DNA of 64,000 nucleotides from Hippopus hippopus (GCA_946811185.2 OX328108.1:20407239-20471238); one strand, 5' to 3'; positions 10,401 through 22,130 are shown, counted from the stretch's first letter. Translations and numbers: made by a program. Notes: generated from the sequence alone by a model not told the origin.

Positions 10401-11266
10401 ATTTCTTTTTCACATAGGAGTAGAAAATTTTTAGAAATTTTTAACAAAATTTAAGTAGGATAAAGACGAGATGCTTTGCAAACTGTCGATTTAGATTAAA
10501 ATCCACGTAAATTACTGTCTGCATTTTTCGATTTTTGGTTTATATTATATGACTGAGACCTTGAGATTAAAATTTCAGACTTGTCAAAACTAAAAACATG
10601 TGTAGATGACACTTAATATGCTGCTAAAATGATGAAATTTGTCCTTTCAATTGTTGAAAACATTTTTTCACTTGAATGTTTGATAAATGGCTATACTGAG
10701 AGGAGATCTAGTTTTTTCAATGGTCCCCTGAAAATTTATATCCTTACGATGCTTGCATTCATGTATGGAAAGCATAAAGATAGTCAAAGAAAAGAGCCCA
10801 AGTATCAACCATTGTAGATAGCAGAAAGGGATTAATACTGGTAAGTAGTATAGTGCCATGTCCATCGACTTAAAAATTAATGCTAGACTCTAAATGCTAA
10901 AAATGGTTTCTGCAGTGTATTAGAAATAACCCTATGTCAGACAAATGAAGTAATTCTCTTACAACGATTAAGAAAGAAGAAAAAAGTAAATAATAAGACT
11001 GTAAGTAAACACTGTGACAAAACAGACCATAAATATTATAATGACCTAAGTGACACTGACCTCATCCTCTTGATGTCAAAATCATTAGGGATCATTTCAA
11101 CTTCATGATCAATATTAATTTTATGTCATCTTTGAAGAACCTAGGTCAGCCAACATCTATGTTTTGTCAAAATAGGTTTTTGTATTCTGACAGACCAGAC
11201 CAAATGACAGATATTTATGGGCAAAGCATGTACAACTCTTCTTTCATGGGGGCATATTTACTATTA

Positions 11267-11452
11267 TTTAAACTCTAATGACTTAGAAATATATGAAATT
11301 TATGAATGATGGAATTTGTTTTCAAAAGGGTGAAAAAAATTGTGGGAAAAGGAGAAAATGCTGGTAACCAGAATTTTCTCATTTTCCCACAATGTTTTCA
11401 AAAGCCTTCTCCCTTAGGGTCATTAAAACACCAGCTTGCTTTCTATAGGGCT
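11267..11452. mobile_element. F1 MITE next to the large ARM exon (left copy)
   Basis: The core arms are still near-complete around 11340-11403, while both outer flanks are badly diverged. It ends about 100 nt from the ARM exon. Right duplicate at about 34916-35100. Confidence 0.65.
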
Positions 11453-11550
11453 AATAATAATGATGACACTATTAGTCATAATTAGAAACAAATCATAGAA
11501 ATGAAGATATCCCAACACCTCTTCCTAGAAAAAAAGATCAAACAACTTAC

Positions 11551-11975
11551 CATTGGGAAGGCAGACCAACAATCTTTGCTCGCTTGAAGTCCTCCATGAA
11601 GTCGGGGCTGATTTTGGGACTTTCCCCAATATTATCCATTAGCTTCTTGTGAAGCCCCGGTTTATTTCGACAAGCACTGAACAACAATCTAGCTGCTGTC
11701 TTATTAAATGTTCAGTAACCAAGAGCAACAGCTACAGAATTTCTAACTTGTTCATTTGGAGAGTCTAGTCTCTTAATGAGGGCATCTATAGCCCCCGTGG
11801 TTACCATGGCATCTGGCAGGCCAGCCCGGGTGTGGGACAGACTTGAAAGTAAGCTGCTGGCAAGGACAACCACGTTGTCATCTTCTGACGGAATCTTCTT
11901 GACCAAGATTGTGACTCCCTGGGCGGTAAGGGAGACTTGGTCCCTGTCAACAATGACTCTCGCTAACACAACAAT
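11551..11975 (-). pseudogene. ANKAR: ANKAR duplicate large ARM exon with premature stop
   Basis: A 425-nt exon homologous to 35196-35620. In VALGY-L-TFN the Leu codon TTA is TGA here (minus strand, bases 11714-11712), so translation would end inside an ARM repeat and lose about 53 codons of this exon plus both downstream exons. The one other difference is silent (CTG/CTT). The donor is the consensus GTAAGT, better than in the intact copy. Confidence 0.93.
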
Positions 11976-12094
11976 CTGTTCAACAATAGCAAAGAGATAC
12001 AATGTATTATAGTGTTACGGGAGATCATTCCTTCCTTACTGCATAGCTTCTACCCGTATAAAATCAGAATCTAACAACTGCGTTGGATAGAATT

Positions 12095-12182
12095 CTCTTT
12101 AGCTCAGTGGTTAAGGTGTTGGTGTTTTAAACCTCAAAATATGGGGATCTTTACTGCACGGGTTCGAATCCCAGCTGGGGCA
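12095..12182 (+). repeat. tRNA-like sequence (SINE head or tRNA pseudogene, left copy)
   Basis: A-box-like TTAGCTCAGTGGTTAAGG and B-box GGGTTCGAATCCC at tRNA spacing. The 5' acceptor arm (TTCTCTTT) does not pair with the 3' GCTGGGG, so a functional tRNA is unlikely. Confidence 0.6.
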
Positions 12183-12253
12183 GATTGTATATGAGCTATG
12201 CATTTGTTGAAAACTTTCATGTTCGTACGAATAGAATGAATGGTAAAGCATAC

Positions 12254-12445
12254 TTAACCTTTTACCACACAAAAAAATCTTAGACTTAATCTTTACAATT
12301 GATAGCATTTGCAGGCAACAAAAGGAATGTGGATCACATGACAAACTTTGTCTTTGAAAGGGAAGAAAACATTGTGGGGAAAAGGGGAAAATGCTGGTTA
12401 CCAGCATTACCCTTTTTCCACAATGTTTTCGGCCTTTTGAGAGAA
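12254..12445. mobile_element. F1 MITE, right end missing
   Basis: TTAACCTTTTACCACAC at the left, core around 12370-12430, and homology stops after TTTTCGGCC. Right duplicate at about 35900-36085. Confidence 0.65.
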
Positions 12446-12686
12446 AAATCCCTTCTTTTGAGCTAAACTGAACTTGTCTTTTGCAAATCATTTCAAGATG
12501 GATGATCTACAATTTTCTTGTGTAGTAATATCTTAGGTCATATATAGGCAACAGCTTTCTCTTTCATTTATTCCATGGTTTTAAAAAGTACATGTACTTA
12601 CATATTCAGGGCCTGCAGTGCCTTGACCAAGGGCACTCTAACAACAAACCCAGTGGCATTGTCTCAAGACTACTAAACCAAACACC

Positions 12687-12874
12687 TTAACCCTTTACCA
12701 TGCATTCCAGTGGGAAATGGAGAAAATGCTGGTATCCAGCATTTTCTCCTTTTCCCACAATGTTTTCTAACCTTCCATAAATAAATTTCAATTTCTTTGT
12801 CGTATTTATTTTGTTGTCTGCAGATGCTTACAATTCTGACAAATTAAGCTTTTTGTTATTTGGTAAAGAGTTAA
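12687..12874. mobile_element. F1 MITE with internal deletion
   Basis: TTAACCCTTTACCA at the left and GGTAAAGAGTTAA at the right. About 40 bp between the left terminus and the core are missing. Right duplicate at about 36330-36517. Confidence 0.75.
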
Positions 12875-12961
12875 TCACTGATACCAACATGGCTTCCACA
12901 ACATGAAATGGAAAAGCCATATTTGAAAAACAACATTTCAAACAACCTTATCACCCCTTAC

Positions 12962-13120
12962 CTGAAAGGCTGCATAGCAGTTGTGAAATTCATCCATGGA
13001 TTCAATGAAGGGTTCAAACACAGAATACTTGATGCCTCCAGCTGCCCTGATGGCATACTGCTGGGTTGTATTGTTGAACGCAAATATTGTCAGAGCCATA
13101 CCAGCTTTTAGTCTTGTATC
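12962..13120 (-). pseudogene. ANKAR: ANKAR duplicate exon (left copy of 36607-36765)
   Basis: A 159-nt exon encoding the same 53 residues as the right copy, with a single silent AAA/AAG change and both splice sites intact. Confidence 0.87.
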
Positions 13121-13227
13121 CTGTAAAAATAATTATCATTATCATTTTCTATTATCTCTTTGCAAGACCAAATAATTTCATACTTGTTCAAATCAAAAGT
13201 ATTGGCACATGGCAAATGAAATGTGGC

Positions 13228-13439
13228 TTAAGGATAGGGCACCCTAATGGGATTTCTGTAACATCGCCTATCATCTCCAAAATCATACGGATTCGGCTAA
13301 GACTCGGGTAATCGATGCAGGGAACCAGCATGTATCGGCCGATCGATTACAGATTACCTGGGTCTTAGCTGAATCCGTACGTTTTTTCGGCGACGAAAGG
13401 CGATGTTACAAGAATCCAATTAGGGTGCCCTATCCTTAA
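13228..13439. mobile_element. 212-bp TTAA foldback element (left copy)
   Basis: TTAAGGATAGGGCACCCTAA at the left and its inverse at the right, TTAA at both ends. Nearly the whole length is one inverted repeat (TAACATCGCCT, GGATTCGGCTAAGAC and ATCGATC arms). It lies about 110 nt from the 12962-13120 exon. Confidence 0.85.
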
Positions 13440-13501
13440 ATGGGAAAATTTGGATTCATGAGGGTAGTAAGATTTGTAGGAAACATTGTGGGAACACTTA
13501 C

Positions 13502-13618
13502 CCTTGTTTTAGACTTTAACAGATCCAAGAGGACTGTAAATCTAAATTCCTCCTCTGAATTGAGAATTTCCTGATTCTTTGGGTTACTGAGTATAATACA
13601 TCCCAATGCAATGGCAAC
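13502..13618 (-). pseudogene. ANKAR: ANKAR duplicate exon (left copy of 37147-37263)
   Basis: A 117-nt exon. Its last codon is AGG (Arg) before the GTAAGT donor, where the right copy has ATG (Met); the other difference is silent. Confidence 0.87.
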
Positions 13619-13639
13619 CTGAAGTGATGAAAATAATGA

Positions 13640-14740
13640 AATAAAATTTATGTTACATTATGACACTGTTATTCAAACAGCAAGACACATAAAAATGATA
13701 CCATCCAATTTTACTGCTCTTTACAATCTGAATTATTTTGTCAAAATAAACTGACACAAAAAATAACGATAAATAGAAGAATAAGAGAGCCATGATTGTT
13801 CTGAATTGCTCACTTGACCCTTTTTAGTCTTTGAAAACATACTACAAAATATAGACAGTTTTTCAAAATTGTTTATGATATCAGGAAAAAAATATTTTGA
13901 TCCAGTTTGATGTGGTCTCTAGAAATGTATTCCAGTGACCTACTTTTAAACCTGATGCAATAAAATTTGTAATTTGTGTGAAAGGTCTCGCAAACTTTCA
14001 CAAGGAACAGACACAAGATTTCTCAAATTTTGACCTAGTTTCAAAATCAGAAAACTAAATTTTTGAAATGAAGCCCTCACCAATCGGTGCCAACTTACAT
14101 ACTCAGAGCCCATCCACATAATCGGAGCCCTTCTTTATTTTCATCATTTTTTGTGCTATTTCTTTTCAATTCTTTACCAGCAGTGAATGTAACATTTCAT
14201 GACATTAATTCACACTTTTGGGACAGCAAGACTCTTTCTTATTTGCCACTTAAAATGACAAAAATAGACTAAATTTACGGCCTGTGACGTATTATTTCGG
14301 CTACGGTCAACCCACGCCACAAATGATTCAGACAACATCATACACTTGTTTCAACTTTCCGTAGTGCAGAAAACATGTTGAAAGACCAGAGCATTGCATG
14401 ACATTCTCTCCTTTTTGGGAACTTCAAAAACATAAGAACAATGATTACAAATAATGACAAGCTTGTCTGTTTTTTGGTTGTTTTTCAGCCAACATTTTCA
14501 GAAAGGGAAGACCAACACAACATTTTCTCGTCAGAGCCACTGGCTCCGAATATGAAGTTTCCTACCTGTGAAAGGCTTCTGTCCCAGGATCGTTAAAGTC
14601 TGCATTGTGTGGTCAAGGGTTAAACACAGGATTGTTTCGTAAACGGCTAAAGTACCAATAGCGAACAAATTGCAACACAGAAAACAATTTAGAAGAGTCT
14701 GTTCACTAATTTCATACAATAGAACACAAAAAATATAAAG
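13640..14740. other. Intron of duplicated ANKAR copy, mostly unassigned
   Basis: Contains a decayed F1 right end (about 14565-14627, TGTGGTCAAGGGTTAA); otherwise no element or exon seen. Equivalent to 37285-38380. Confidence 0.5.
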
Positions 14741-14753
14741 CACCGTGACACAC

Positions 14754-14866
14754 CTCTACTTGCACTTCCTCTGACAAAGGATCATTGAGCATCTGCACCA
14801 ATAAGGGTATGGCCCCTTCTTCTGCAATTTTCTGTTGGGTTTTGGGGTTACTTGTGTATGCAATCC
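14754..14866 (-). pseudogene. ANKAR: ANKAR duplicate exon (left copy of 38390-38502)
   Basis: A 113-nt exon, protein-identical to the right copy (one silent CCC/CCA change), with donor GAG|GTGTGT and acceptor TTCTACAG preserved. Confidence 0.87.
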
Positions 14867-15172
14867 CTGTAGAATAATAATAGATTCAACCCTATCAAAT
14901 GATAATCTATAGAACATGCAATGTTCAGAAAAGTATGTTTCCTAACTTGTTTTTTCAATATTTTGTATCCATAAATGGGCACTTTTTGGGGAAAAAAATG
15001 AAACAAGAAACTGGCGAATGGGCATATTTTCAATCTGCAAGCATGTTTTTTCCCTTTTGTTTCTCTCTTTTATTTTGCTACCTTTTTCACTCTTGACATT
15101 TGATCATAATGAAACAATTAAGCTGTATATAAAGCACTATGACCCTGATGATTTTCTGTGAAGGTGACTTAC

Positions 15173-15334
15173 CAACACAAAGTGTTCCAAGCACCTTTAT
15201 GACCATGAGCATGACTTTCTGTGATGACTTGTGTCTGCGAAGCAGTCTAACAAGCTGTGAGAAACAATCAGCATCTGCCAGTCTATTCTGATTCTCAATA
15301 CGTTCTCGACCAAGAGCGATACACATCATACAAC
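15173..15334 (-). pseudogene. ANKAR: ANKAR duplicate exon (left copy of 38812-38973)
   Basis: A 162-nt exon with intact acceptor ATTTTAG and donor G|GTAAGT. It keeps the full reading CMMCIALGRERIENQNRLAD onward, with Arg where the right copy has Ser. It is the first exon remaining after the 5' truncation; about 1.1 kb further up the homology stops. Confidence 0.88.
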
Positions 15335-15387
15335 CTAAAATATGGAAACATACAGGTGATTATGTAAATGTATGCTTTTATTGAGTG

Positions 15388-15591
15388 TTAACTCTTAACA
15401 AGAAGACAAAATTTTAGACTTTTCAAAAATGAAAGGGTTTGCAGATGATAAATTCTGGATAGCTAAGGGATTTATCTGTGACAGAGTAGACAGCATTGGG
15501 GAAAATAGAAAATGCTGGTAACCAATATTTTCATCTTTCCCACGATGGTTTCAAAAGCCTTCTTTCTCAGGGTTTTCAAAATGAGGGTTAA
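15388..15591. mobile_element. F1 MITE, diverged
   Basis: TTAA at 15388-15391 and 15588-15591. The core has many mismatches. It lies about 50 nt upstream of the first duplicated ANKAR exon. Right duplicate at about 39028-39231. Confidence 0.65.
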
Positions 15592-16784
15592 ACAAAGCCC
15601 AAACCTGAATTCACAGAACGTTCAACATAAATATGGAAAGAGGTGACTTACAGGACCGGTAAAGTTAATTTAAGAAGGGTCTCTTAACGCTGTGGTTGCT
15701 TAATTCATGGGGCCTCTATGATCAGTTCAAGTGTATTTTTGACTTCAACAGCATCTTTCCACTATCCTTTCGGATACATCATATTTATATTAATGTTCAA
15801 TTTGTAAACAGATCAAGGTTTCCATTTATGACCTAAAAGTATCTATATACACATGAAAATCAGCTTGGACGCAACATTTTAAAGCTGATGGCATCCCTTG
15901 GATGCAGACAAAGATGAAAAATTAGTCAAACCAATCATTTAACTACATTAATAAGGAAAACAATGCAAAACACAAGGATTTAACTCTTCCCATACAAACT
16001 AACCATTCAAATTTGTAATTGTCTATTAATAGATACTGGTATGCCAAGATGTAACCGAAGGCTCTGAAAACAGATCTCTTTGTCTTCACATTCGACTGGT
16101 TACCCATGTTATGGCAATACTACCTTTTCCAGCAAACTAGTTGCAGGAAAACAGCTGATGCTTAACATTTCTATACTGAAACTGAAGATGGCTTTCCCAG
16201 CCAAATAGCAAAAGGATTCGTAATCTTTCAAAGATCCTGCTTCAAAGATTGTTTCCTGACAGAAACTAATTAAATGGTTTCCTCCAGTTGTATGAAGTAT
16301 TGATTTGTTGTGAAACTAAGCAGAAAAACGTTTTTACAACAGGTTCTACCGACTTTCAGAGAAGTTCCGTTGTAACATATATTTTGAGGGATGGTCACTG
16401 GCATGCACAGCCCATGTAATATGCATCAGGATATGCAACTGCAGTAATGACATCATGAATGATATTGGCTTAATCATAAATGTGATGTACATCCGCAGAA
16501 AATTGTTGTGGCAAAGAAATCAGTATTGATATTTCTGTGTTAATTTCAGCATAATAGACATAAAGAAAGCAGCGTGTTCGTGTGTACGGCACGCTGTTAT
16601 TGGGGCGAAATGATAGAAGGTGACAGGATAAAGAAAGATCATTCTTAACAGTTCTGGAAAATGAAAAGGGCTTTCTCTAAAATATTTTTAAGACTCTTCT
16701 TACTGAGAGTTATTACAAGATTGTAACCTGTGGTAAGAGTCTTATTCCCATTATACTCCTCCAGCCTTACATACGTGTTTGAGC

Positions 16785-17946
16785 CATGCTCTGGCAAAAG
16801 GGGGTTTAATACATCTCCATGATTATAGAATTGTAGAGTTGTCCTTTAACATACAGAAAACTGACCAATAGCAAAAAGTTTCGACCCAGGTCAGCCTGCG
16901 CAGGCTGACCTGGGTTGATACTTTTTGCCAATATATTAAGCCTCCTTTTCACTGAGCATGGCTAAAGTATTTCTTTCTTCCACAGACACTAGCCAAAGTG
17001 ATTGGGACAGTAGTTCAGTTTTCTGAAGATCAGATGAAACAGATTTTGGTAAAAGAAGATAAAGCTGGGGTAAGTTCACTCTTTGCTGATATTGTTACTC
17101 TTTGTTACTCTTTTCAGAAGCTAGTTCACTTATCATAGTAAAATTTCATGTGGAATCATCCTTGCTAGGTTTGGAGTGGTAAAAAGATTGTATCTTCTTG
17201 CTTGTTTTAACTATATTTGCACAGGTGCCTTGAGAAAAACAACTTAAATATTCTTTTTCCACAATATTTTTACAAGGCTGTCAGATTTAAGGGTGTGAAA
17301 AGCTGTATTTTTAAAGTAATGTGTCAATGTAGGAGGTGATCAATAGTTGTATGTTCATCTCTACTATCTTTTATATGTCAATTACCAAGAATTAAATGCT
17401 AGATCTGCAGGGAGGGGCAGCCATTTTGCAATGTGATTTATTGCACATCCTAAACTGTGATACCCTGTATCTATGTGTGTGTTCCATTTTGCAATGTAAA
17501 CGTAGAAACACATATAAAAATTGCTGTCTTTTCTTTCTAAACCACAGAAGGTCCAGTAAGGTTGTGTCATTTTACTTTTACCCGGCTTGTTTTTCATCCT
17601 TCCAAATTCATTGATTTAGTTAAACTTATCTGTTGGGTTGAGGGTTATATGACCAAAGATGTCTGTTCTATTTATTTAGATCTCTGAAGGCTTATATTTG
17701 AGCCATGCTCTGGCAAAGAAGGGGCTTAATGCATCTCCGTGATGCATGATACCAAGCATGTCGTCACAGTATTATACATCCCTGAAATCTGTTTTGCAAT
17801 AACAATCTACTGAATCTTAAGGTACACCAGTCCTTTGACATACAGAAAACTGACCAATAGCGAAAAACATCGGCCCAGGTCACACAGGCTGACCTGGGTC
17901 AATGCTTTTTGCAAATGCATTAAGGCCCCATTTCACAGAGCATGAC
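16785..17946. mobile_element. Two F2 foldbacks flanking the golgin exon
   Basis: 16785-16972 and 17698-17946. The first has core CCAGGTCAGCCTGCGCAGGC and ends only 13 nt before the golgin exon, so its edge lies against the acceptor. Confidence 0.75.
16986..17069 (+). CDS. GRIP-domain exon of a GOLGA4-like golgin
   Basis: An 84-nt exon with acceptor TTTCTTCCACAG (ends 16985) and consensus donor GG|GTAAGT. Its 28 codons read TLAKVIGTVVQFSEDQMKQI then LVKEDKAG. This matches the second half of the GRIP domain at the C-terminus of golgin-245/GOLGA4-type trans-Golgi coiled-coil proteins, where this segment follows a tyrosine-containing EYL...YMMG block and binds Arl1-GTP. The preceding GRIP exon and the coiled-coil exons are not visible, so they lie left of the window or are lost. 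It sits in the unique spacer, on the strand opposite ANKAR. Confidence 0.72.
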
Positions 17947-18157
17947 TCATTTATGTGTAGTTATGAATAGCTTTGATGCTGCAGCAATTTTAGGGGATTT
18001 ATTTTTGGACTCAATGCAAGGCATTCATTTAATTTACATGGTATATTAAGGTTTAGGTCTCATAGATTGTTTTCTTGAATTATTAGTTATTAAAAAATAA
18101 ATTGGAGCAAACAAAGCATCATTATAATACATGTATATGGATAGTAAACATAAAATC

Positions 18158-19069
18158 TCTTTAGGTGATGACTTGTTTCAGACATGTCCAATTGAAAACA
18201 TTTGAGGAAAAAAAAATTAATATGGTTCAAATGCTGAAATATGTCTTTGATAGGTTAGAAAACAGCGGATAGGGGTGGAGGAAATACTTCAGTAACCATT
18301 TCTTTCTATTATTCCCATTATGTTTTCAGAAGCATTCTTTTTCAGTGTTGTAAAAAGATGGGATTTTTTTCCAGAAGGGATATGATTAATGTATGCATGT
18401 GATATATTTTTAGCCTATCAAATAATTGTCTTTTATAAGCATTTTCTCTTTTTACTTCAATGTTTTCAAAATCAGTCTGTTGCAAGAAGAAAGAAGTTGC
18501 CCTCAGATGGAGCTGCATGGGGATTTCTTTTTATTTTTGTCTGGGAGTCAGATATATGGTGAAAGCAACCGTTTTTTTAGCATGAGCTTCCCATCTTTTA
18601 TTTTCTCCCTTCTCTTAGCGCTTAACTCTCTATCATACAGTAGAATTTTAGTTTGTCAAAAATGAAAGTATTTGCAGAATCAAAATTCATTATGACTCAA
18701 ATGCTGAGATTTGTCTTGGTAAAGGTAGAAACCTTTGTGGGGAAAAAGGAGAAAATGCTGGTAAAGATTTTCAGCTGTCAAAAAGGGGAAATTAAAGTGA
18801 GAGGAGTTAATCAGGGGAAAAAACCGAAAAAACAGAGCAGCTGTTTTATTAACTCTTTACCACACAATCCTGAGTTTAATGACCCTGAGATAGAAGGCTT
18901 TTGAAAACATTGTGGGAAAAGGAGAAAATGCTGGTAACCAGCATTTTCTCCTATTCCCACAATGTTTTCTACACTTCCAAATAGAAATTTTAGTTTCTGA
19001 GTCACATTTATATTGTATTCTGCAAATGCTTTCAATTTGGACAGGTCTAAAATTTTGGTAAAGAGTTAA
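18158..19069. mobile_element. Cluster of three F1 MITEs in the spacer
   Basis: 18158-18388 is very diverged. 18621-18815 has an intact left half but its right half is replaced after GCTGGTAAAGATT. 18849-19069 is an intact inverse copy (TTAACTCTTTACCACACAAT to GGTAAAGAGTTAA) with a core of about 60 bp. Confidence 0.75.
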
Positions 19070-19189
19070 TATATTGTGTATACTACAACTCTAGGGAGTT
19101 GGGATGATTTGGGGTCACTTATGTCATTATATCAAGTACACCATGTTAAGATAACATTTACCTTTAATGTTTTCCAAACTCCAATTCAG

Positions 19190-19632
19190 GCACAAAGGAC
19201 AAATTCTAGACTCTGCTAATTTACAGAAACGGGTACAAATGAACAGAAGTTCTTTGACAGGGTAGAAAACATTATGGGAAATGGAAAAAATGCTGGTTAC
19301 CAGCATTTTCTCCTTTTCCCACAATGTTTTCAAAAGGTCTCTGCTTCAGCATCATTTAAACATAGGATTATTAAGCAAAGGGTTGACACAAATCAATGTA
19401 ACTTCACATCTGTAATGTAAAAAGCTTTATCAAATTGAACAATCAGTCTAATGATACCATGTTTTTATGATCCTATGTTTTCAAAAACATCGTGGAGAAA
19501 GGAAAAAATTCTATTGACCAGAATTTTCTCCTTTTTCCACAATACTTTTTTTTTCTGAGCAACATTTGGGTTTTCATTCATAACTCTTCAATATGGAGGA
19601 GTTGAAAACTATGTTGTCTGGCAAAGAGATGA
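19190..19632. mobile_element. Two diverged F1 MITEs
   Basis: 19190-19383 keeps a long core (about 19263-19336) with poor ends. 19430-19632 has core GAAAAAATTCTATTGACCAG, imperfectly paired. Confidence 0.55.
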
Positions 19633-19689
19633 GTGACCTTGTCCATTTTGAGGGTCACAACTTATAAATAGAGGATAGTTGTTAGTTTT

Positions 19690-19810
19690 GGTGAAAGATC
19701 AAAATTTGTTTCATTGACTGATCATCATCAGTACTATTTTCACGAGTGGTGGGAGTGAAAATATTATCACTGATTTTCTGGAGATGAAATAAATTTTGAT
19801 CTTTCACTGA
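19690..19810. repeat. Inverted repeat in spacer
   Basis: GTGAAAGATCAAAATTTGTT and inverse AATAAATTTTGATCTTTCAC, with a second nested pair (TATTTTCAC / GTGAAAATA) inside; total ~120 bp. A small foldback element. Confidence 0.75.
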
Positions 19811-20249
19811 AAGAAAAAAAAAACATGTATTTATTTCATGCTTCTAGCCCCTTTTGTTGGTTATACGGTTGTTTTCTGTAATTCCCTATAGCATACCTCC
19901 CCCCACATAACAATGCATTACAATATTACGTAAAGCGCAAGAAGAGTTGGGTAATTGTGCTTAAATTGCTACATATTTCCCTGTAGTTGAATGGCATGCA
20001 CTGTTTACCTAGGTAACTAGTGCGTGGGAACTGCTGTTTATGCCTTCAATTGAAGAGTTATGGAAACATTTAAAGTAAATTTCACTGGTGGAAACCATGA
20101 ATTACCAAACCTTATAATCCACCATTACTTCTCAATAAACTACCGAAAAGCACGAAATAAAGGAAGTGTAAATGTCTTGCTGAGACAAGAATTAATATCT
20201 CACAGACAGTCCAAGTTTATCATTGTTCGTATTTACTTTTTTATTTCAG

Positions 20250-20264
20250 GGCCTTTTCCGATGA
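20250..20264 (+). CDS. Possible terminal exon of the golgin (GLFR-stop)
   Basis: A strong acceptor (TTACTTTTTTATTTCAG, ending 20249) is followed by GGC CTT TTC CGA TGA. Spliced in phase 0 to the 17069 donor it would end the protein KEDKAG-GLFR, a plausible short tail after a GRIP domain. The intron would be 3.2 kb. There is no homology to test on four codons, and AATAAA is seen only far downstream (around 23336 and 23458). Confidence 0.28.
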   Translation, partial: GLFR

Positions 20265-21055
20265 GAGGAATATCAGGTTAAACATCCAACACAGAAAATA
20301 GCTATGAAATCCATAGTTTCAAGATACAGAGGGACCAAAGTTGTACAAGAATCAGGATTATGCAGACATTTCTATATGATAAGAGCTACTCAGGGCTTTT
20401 AGTGGTGGTTGTAGTGGAAAAGATCACTTTTATTGGGGGGAGAAAGAAAACACAAAAAATTCCAATACATGATGTGTAACAGGGTGAAGTGGATTTTTCT
20501 TATCCTTTTGTAATTGTACAAGCTTCTCTCAAAAACAATGAAGAATACGACATACTGATATATCATTTTTTAGGGCTGTCTTTCATCCAGACCTTGTCTG
20601 AAACCCTAAAGTGCTGAGTTCGAGCTTGTTTTCAGATCAGTATAGGCTAAGATCAGAGAATGCAGAATTTGCAATCTGATTGTGGATCTACACTTTCAGG
20701 CTACTTTGAGACATACTCTTGTCAAAATAGTCTTGAAATTGCCTTCGGGTTTTTTGTTGTAAACTGAGAATGTCTATAATTTGCTATTTAGAGATCTTTA
20801 GTCTAAATATGGATATTTTACATGTGCTTTTTTGTGTAGAAGTCTGCCATGTAAATGTTCTGTAGCTGTTGCCATAGATGCTTCAGGATGCGAGAAAACC
20901 GTATAAATTGTGTTATACAAAACATATCAACTGGTATAATAGCTCATTTCATTGGTGCAAAACATCATCATGTTGTCAACAGATATTAGTCACAATGTAT
21001 TTAGATATTACTGTTGACCAGATCAAGATTTTCAAGACTGGGTCCTTTATTTTCC

Positions 21056-21981
21056 CCTTACACATATTTTTGAGTTTTAACAACTGAGAGAAAGAAGGCT
21101 TTTGAAAACATTGTGGGGAAAGAAAAAAATGCTGGCAACCAGCATTTTCTCCTTGTCCCACAATGTTTTCTACCATTGGGAAGACAGATTCCATAGTTTT
21201 AACTTGCATTTAAGCTCTCTTTAGCAATATGTAAGACTTGTTTGTTTAGATTTCAAGTGTGAAAGATATTCAATCAAAGTGAAACAATGGCAGATACATG
21301 TTTTGTGAATCACTCGGTATCTGAGGGAAAAGACATAGTTTAAAGTCCAACCTGTATTAAACAAAAACCTAAGATAATTATACTCCAAATTTTTTTGCTT
21401 TGTACAGGTACATTTCACCATGTTTGTCTTCACTTAGAAATTAACATAATTATGCTTGCTTAACCCTGTGCCACGCAATCCAAACTTTTAATGACCCTGA
21501 GAAAAAAGCCTTTTTGAAAACTTTGCGGGAAGAGGAGTAAATGCTGGTAACCAGCATTTTCTCCTTGTCCCACAGTTTTCTACCCGTCCTAAAACAAATT
21601 TCAATTTTTTTTTGAGTCACATTTATTTTGTCGCTTGCAGATGCTTTCAATTTGAACTATTCTAAAATTGTGTCATTTAGTGAAAAGTCAATACAGCTTA
21701 ATAGAGGTGGATACTGAAACAGGTGTCTCTGTATGTCATTGAAAGACATGTCGTTACCACATGAAAAAGATGTAGACTTTTCGAAATGGAAAGTATTTGT
21801 AGACAACAGTTTAAATGTGACTTAAATAATGAAATTTGTGTTTGATAAGGTAGAATACATTATGGCTAAATGAGAAAATGCTGGTTACCAGCAATTTTTT
21901 ATACCCTACAATGTTATCAAAACTTCAAAAGACATCTTCCTCAGGCTTATTAAGTTGGGATTGTGTGGTAACAAGTTTAAT
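21056..21981. mobile_element. Three F1 MITEs in the spacer
   Basis: 21056-21185 (right part missing), 21460-21690 (TTAACCCTGTGCCACGCAAT start, good core) and 21755-21981 (direct orientation, distal core arm eroded). Confidence 0.65.
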
Positions 21982-22130
21982 GTCTGCCAAAAAAAGCTAT
22001 GAGTTTGCCAGAGAAATGAGTGCCTTCAGGCAGCAACATAATACATTCATACCTGAGATGTATTCAGGTCCCTTTTAGCACATAGTTAAGCAAGCTTTTT
22101 TGTCATGTTTTTCTGTTCACTGCCTTCTTT

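Larger units (their letters stand above)
8388..15334 (-). pseudogene. ANKAR: 5'-truncated duplicate of the ANKAR 3' end (left copy, span)
   Basis: Seven exons (8388-8668, 10241-10299, 11551-11975, 12962-13120, 13502-13618, 14754-14866, 15173-15334; 1,316 nt) match the last seven exons of the right copy with all splice sites kept. By hand count they differ at 10 sites: 7 silent, 2 missense and 1 nonsense. No upstream ankyrin or ARM exon and no obvious promoter sit before 15334. With the internal stop this is most simply a young pseudogene, although a short ARM transcript starting in the spacer cannot be excluded. Confidence 0.85.
1..16430. repeat. Left copy of the 16.4 kb segmental duplication
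   Basis: Homologous to 23606-40071 in the same orientation from the first base of the window, so the true left end may be outside. Homology ends sharply after ATGCATCAGG at 16430 (right copy 40071); the sequences beyond are unrelated. Indels: 128 bp missing here at ~1959, 40 bp extra at ~6635, 13 bp extra at ~8008, and 10 bp extra at ~14668. Confidence 0.95.

Noticed and set aside
12095..12182. Functional tRNA gene
   Set aside because: A and B boxes are present, but the acceptor stem does not pair.
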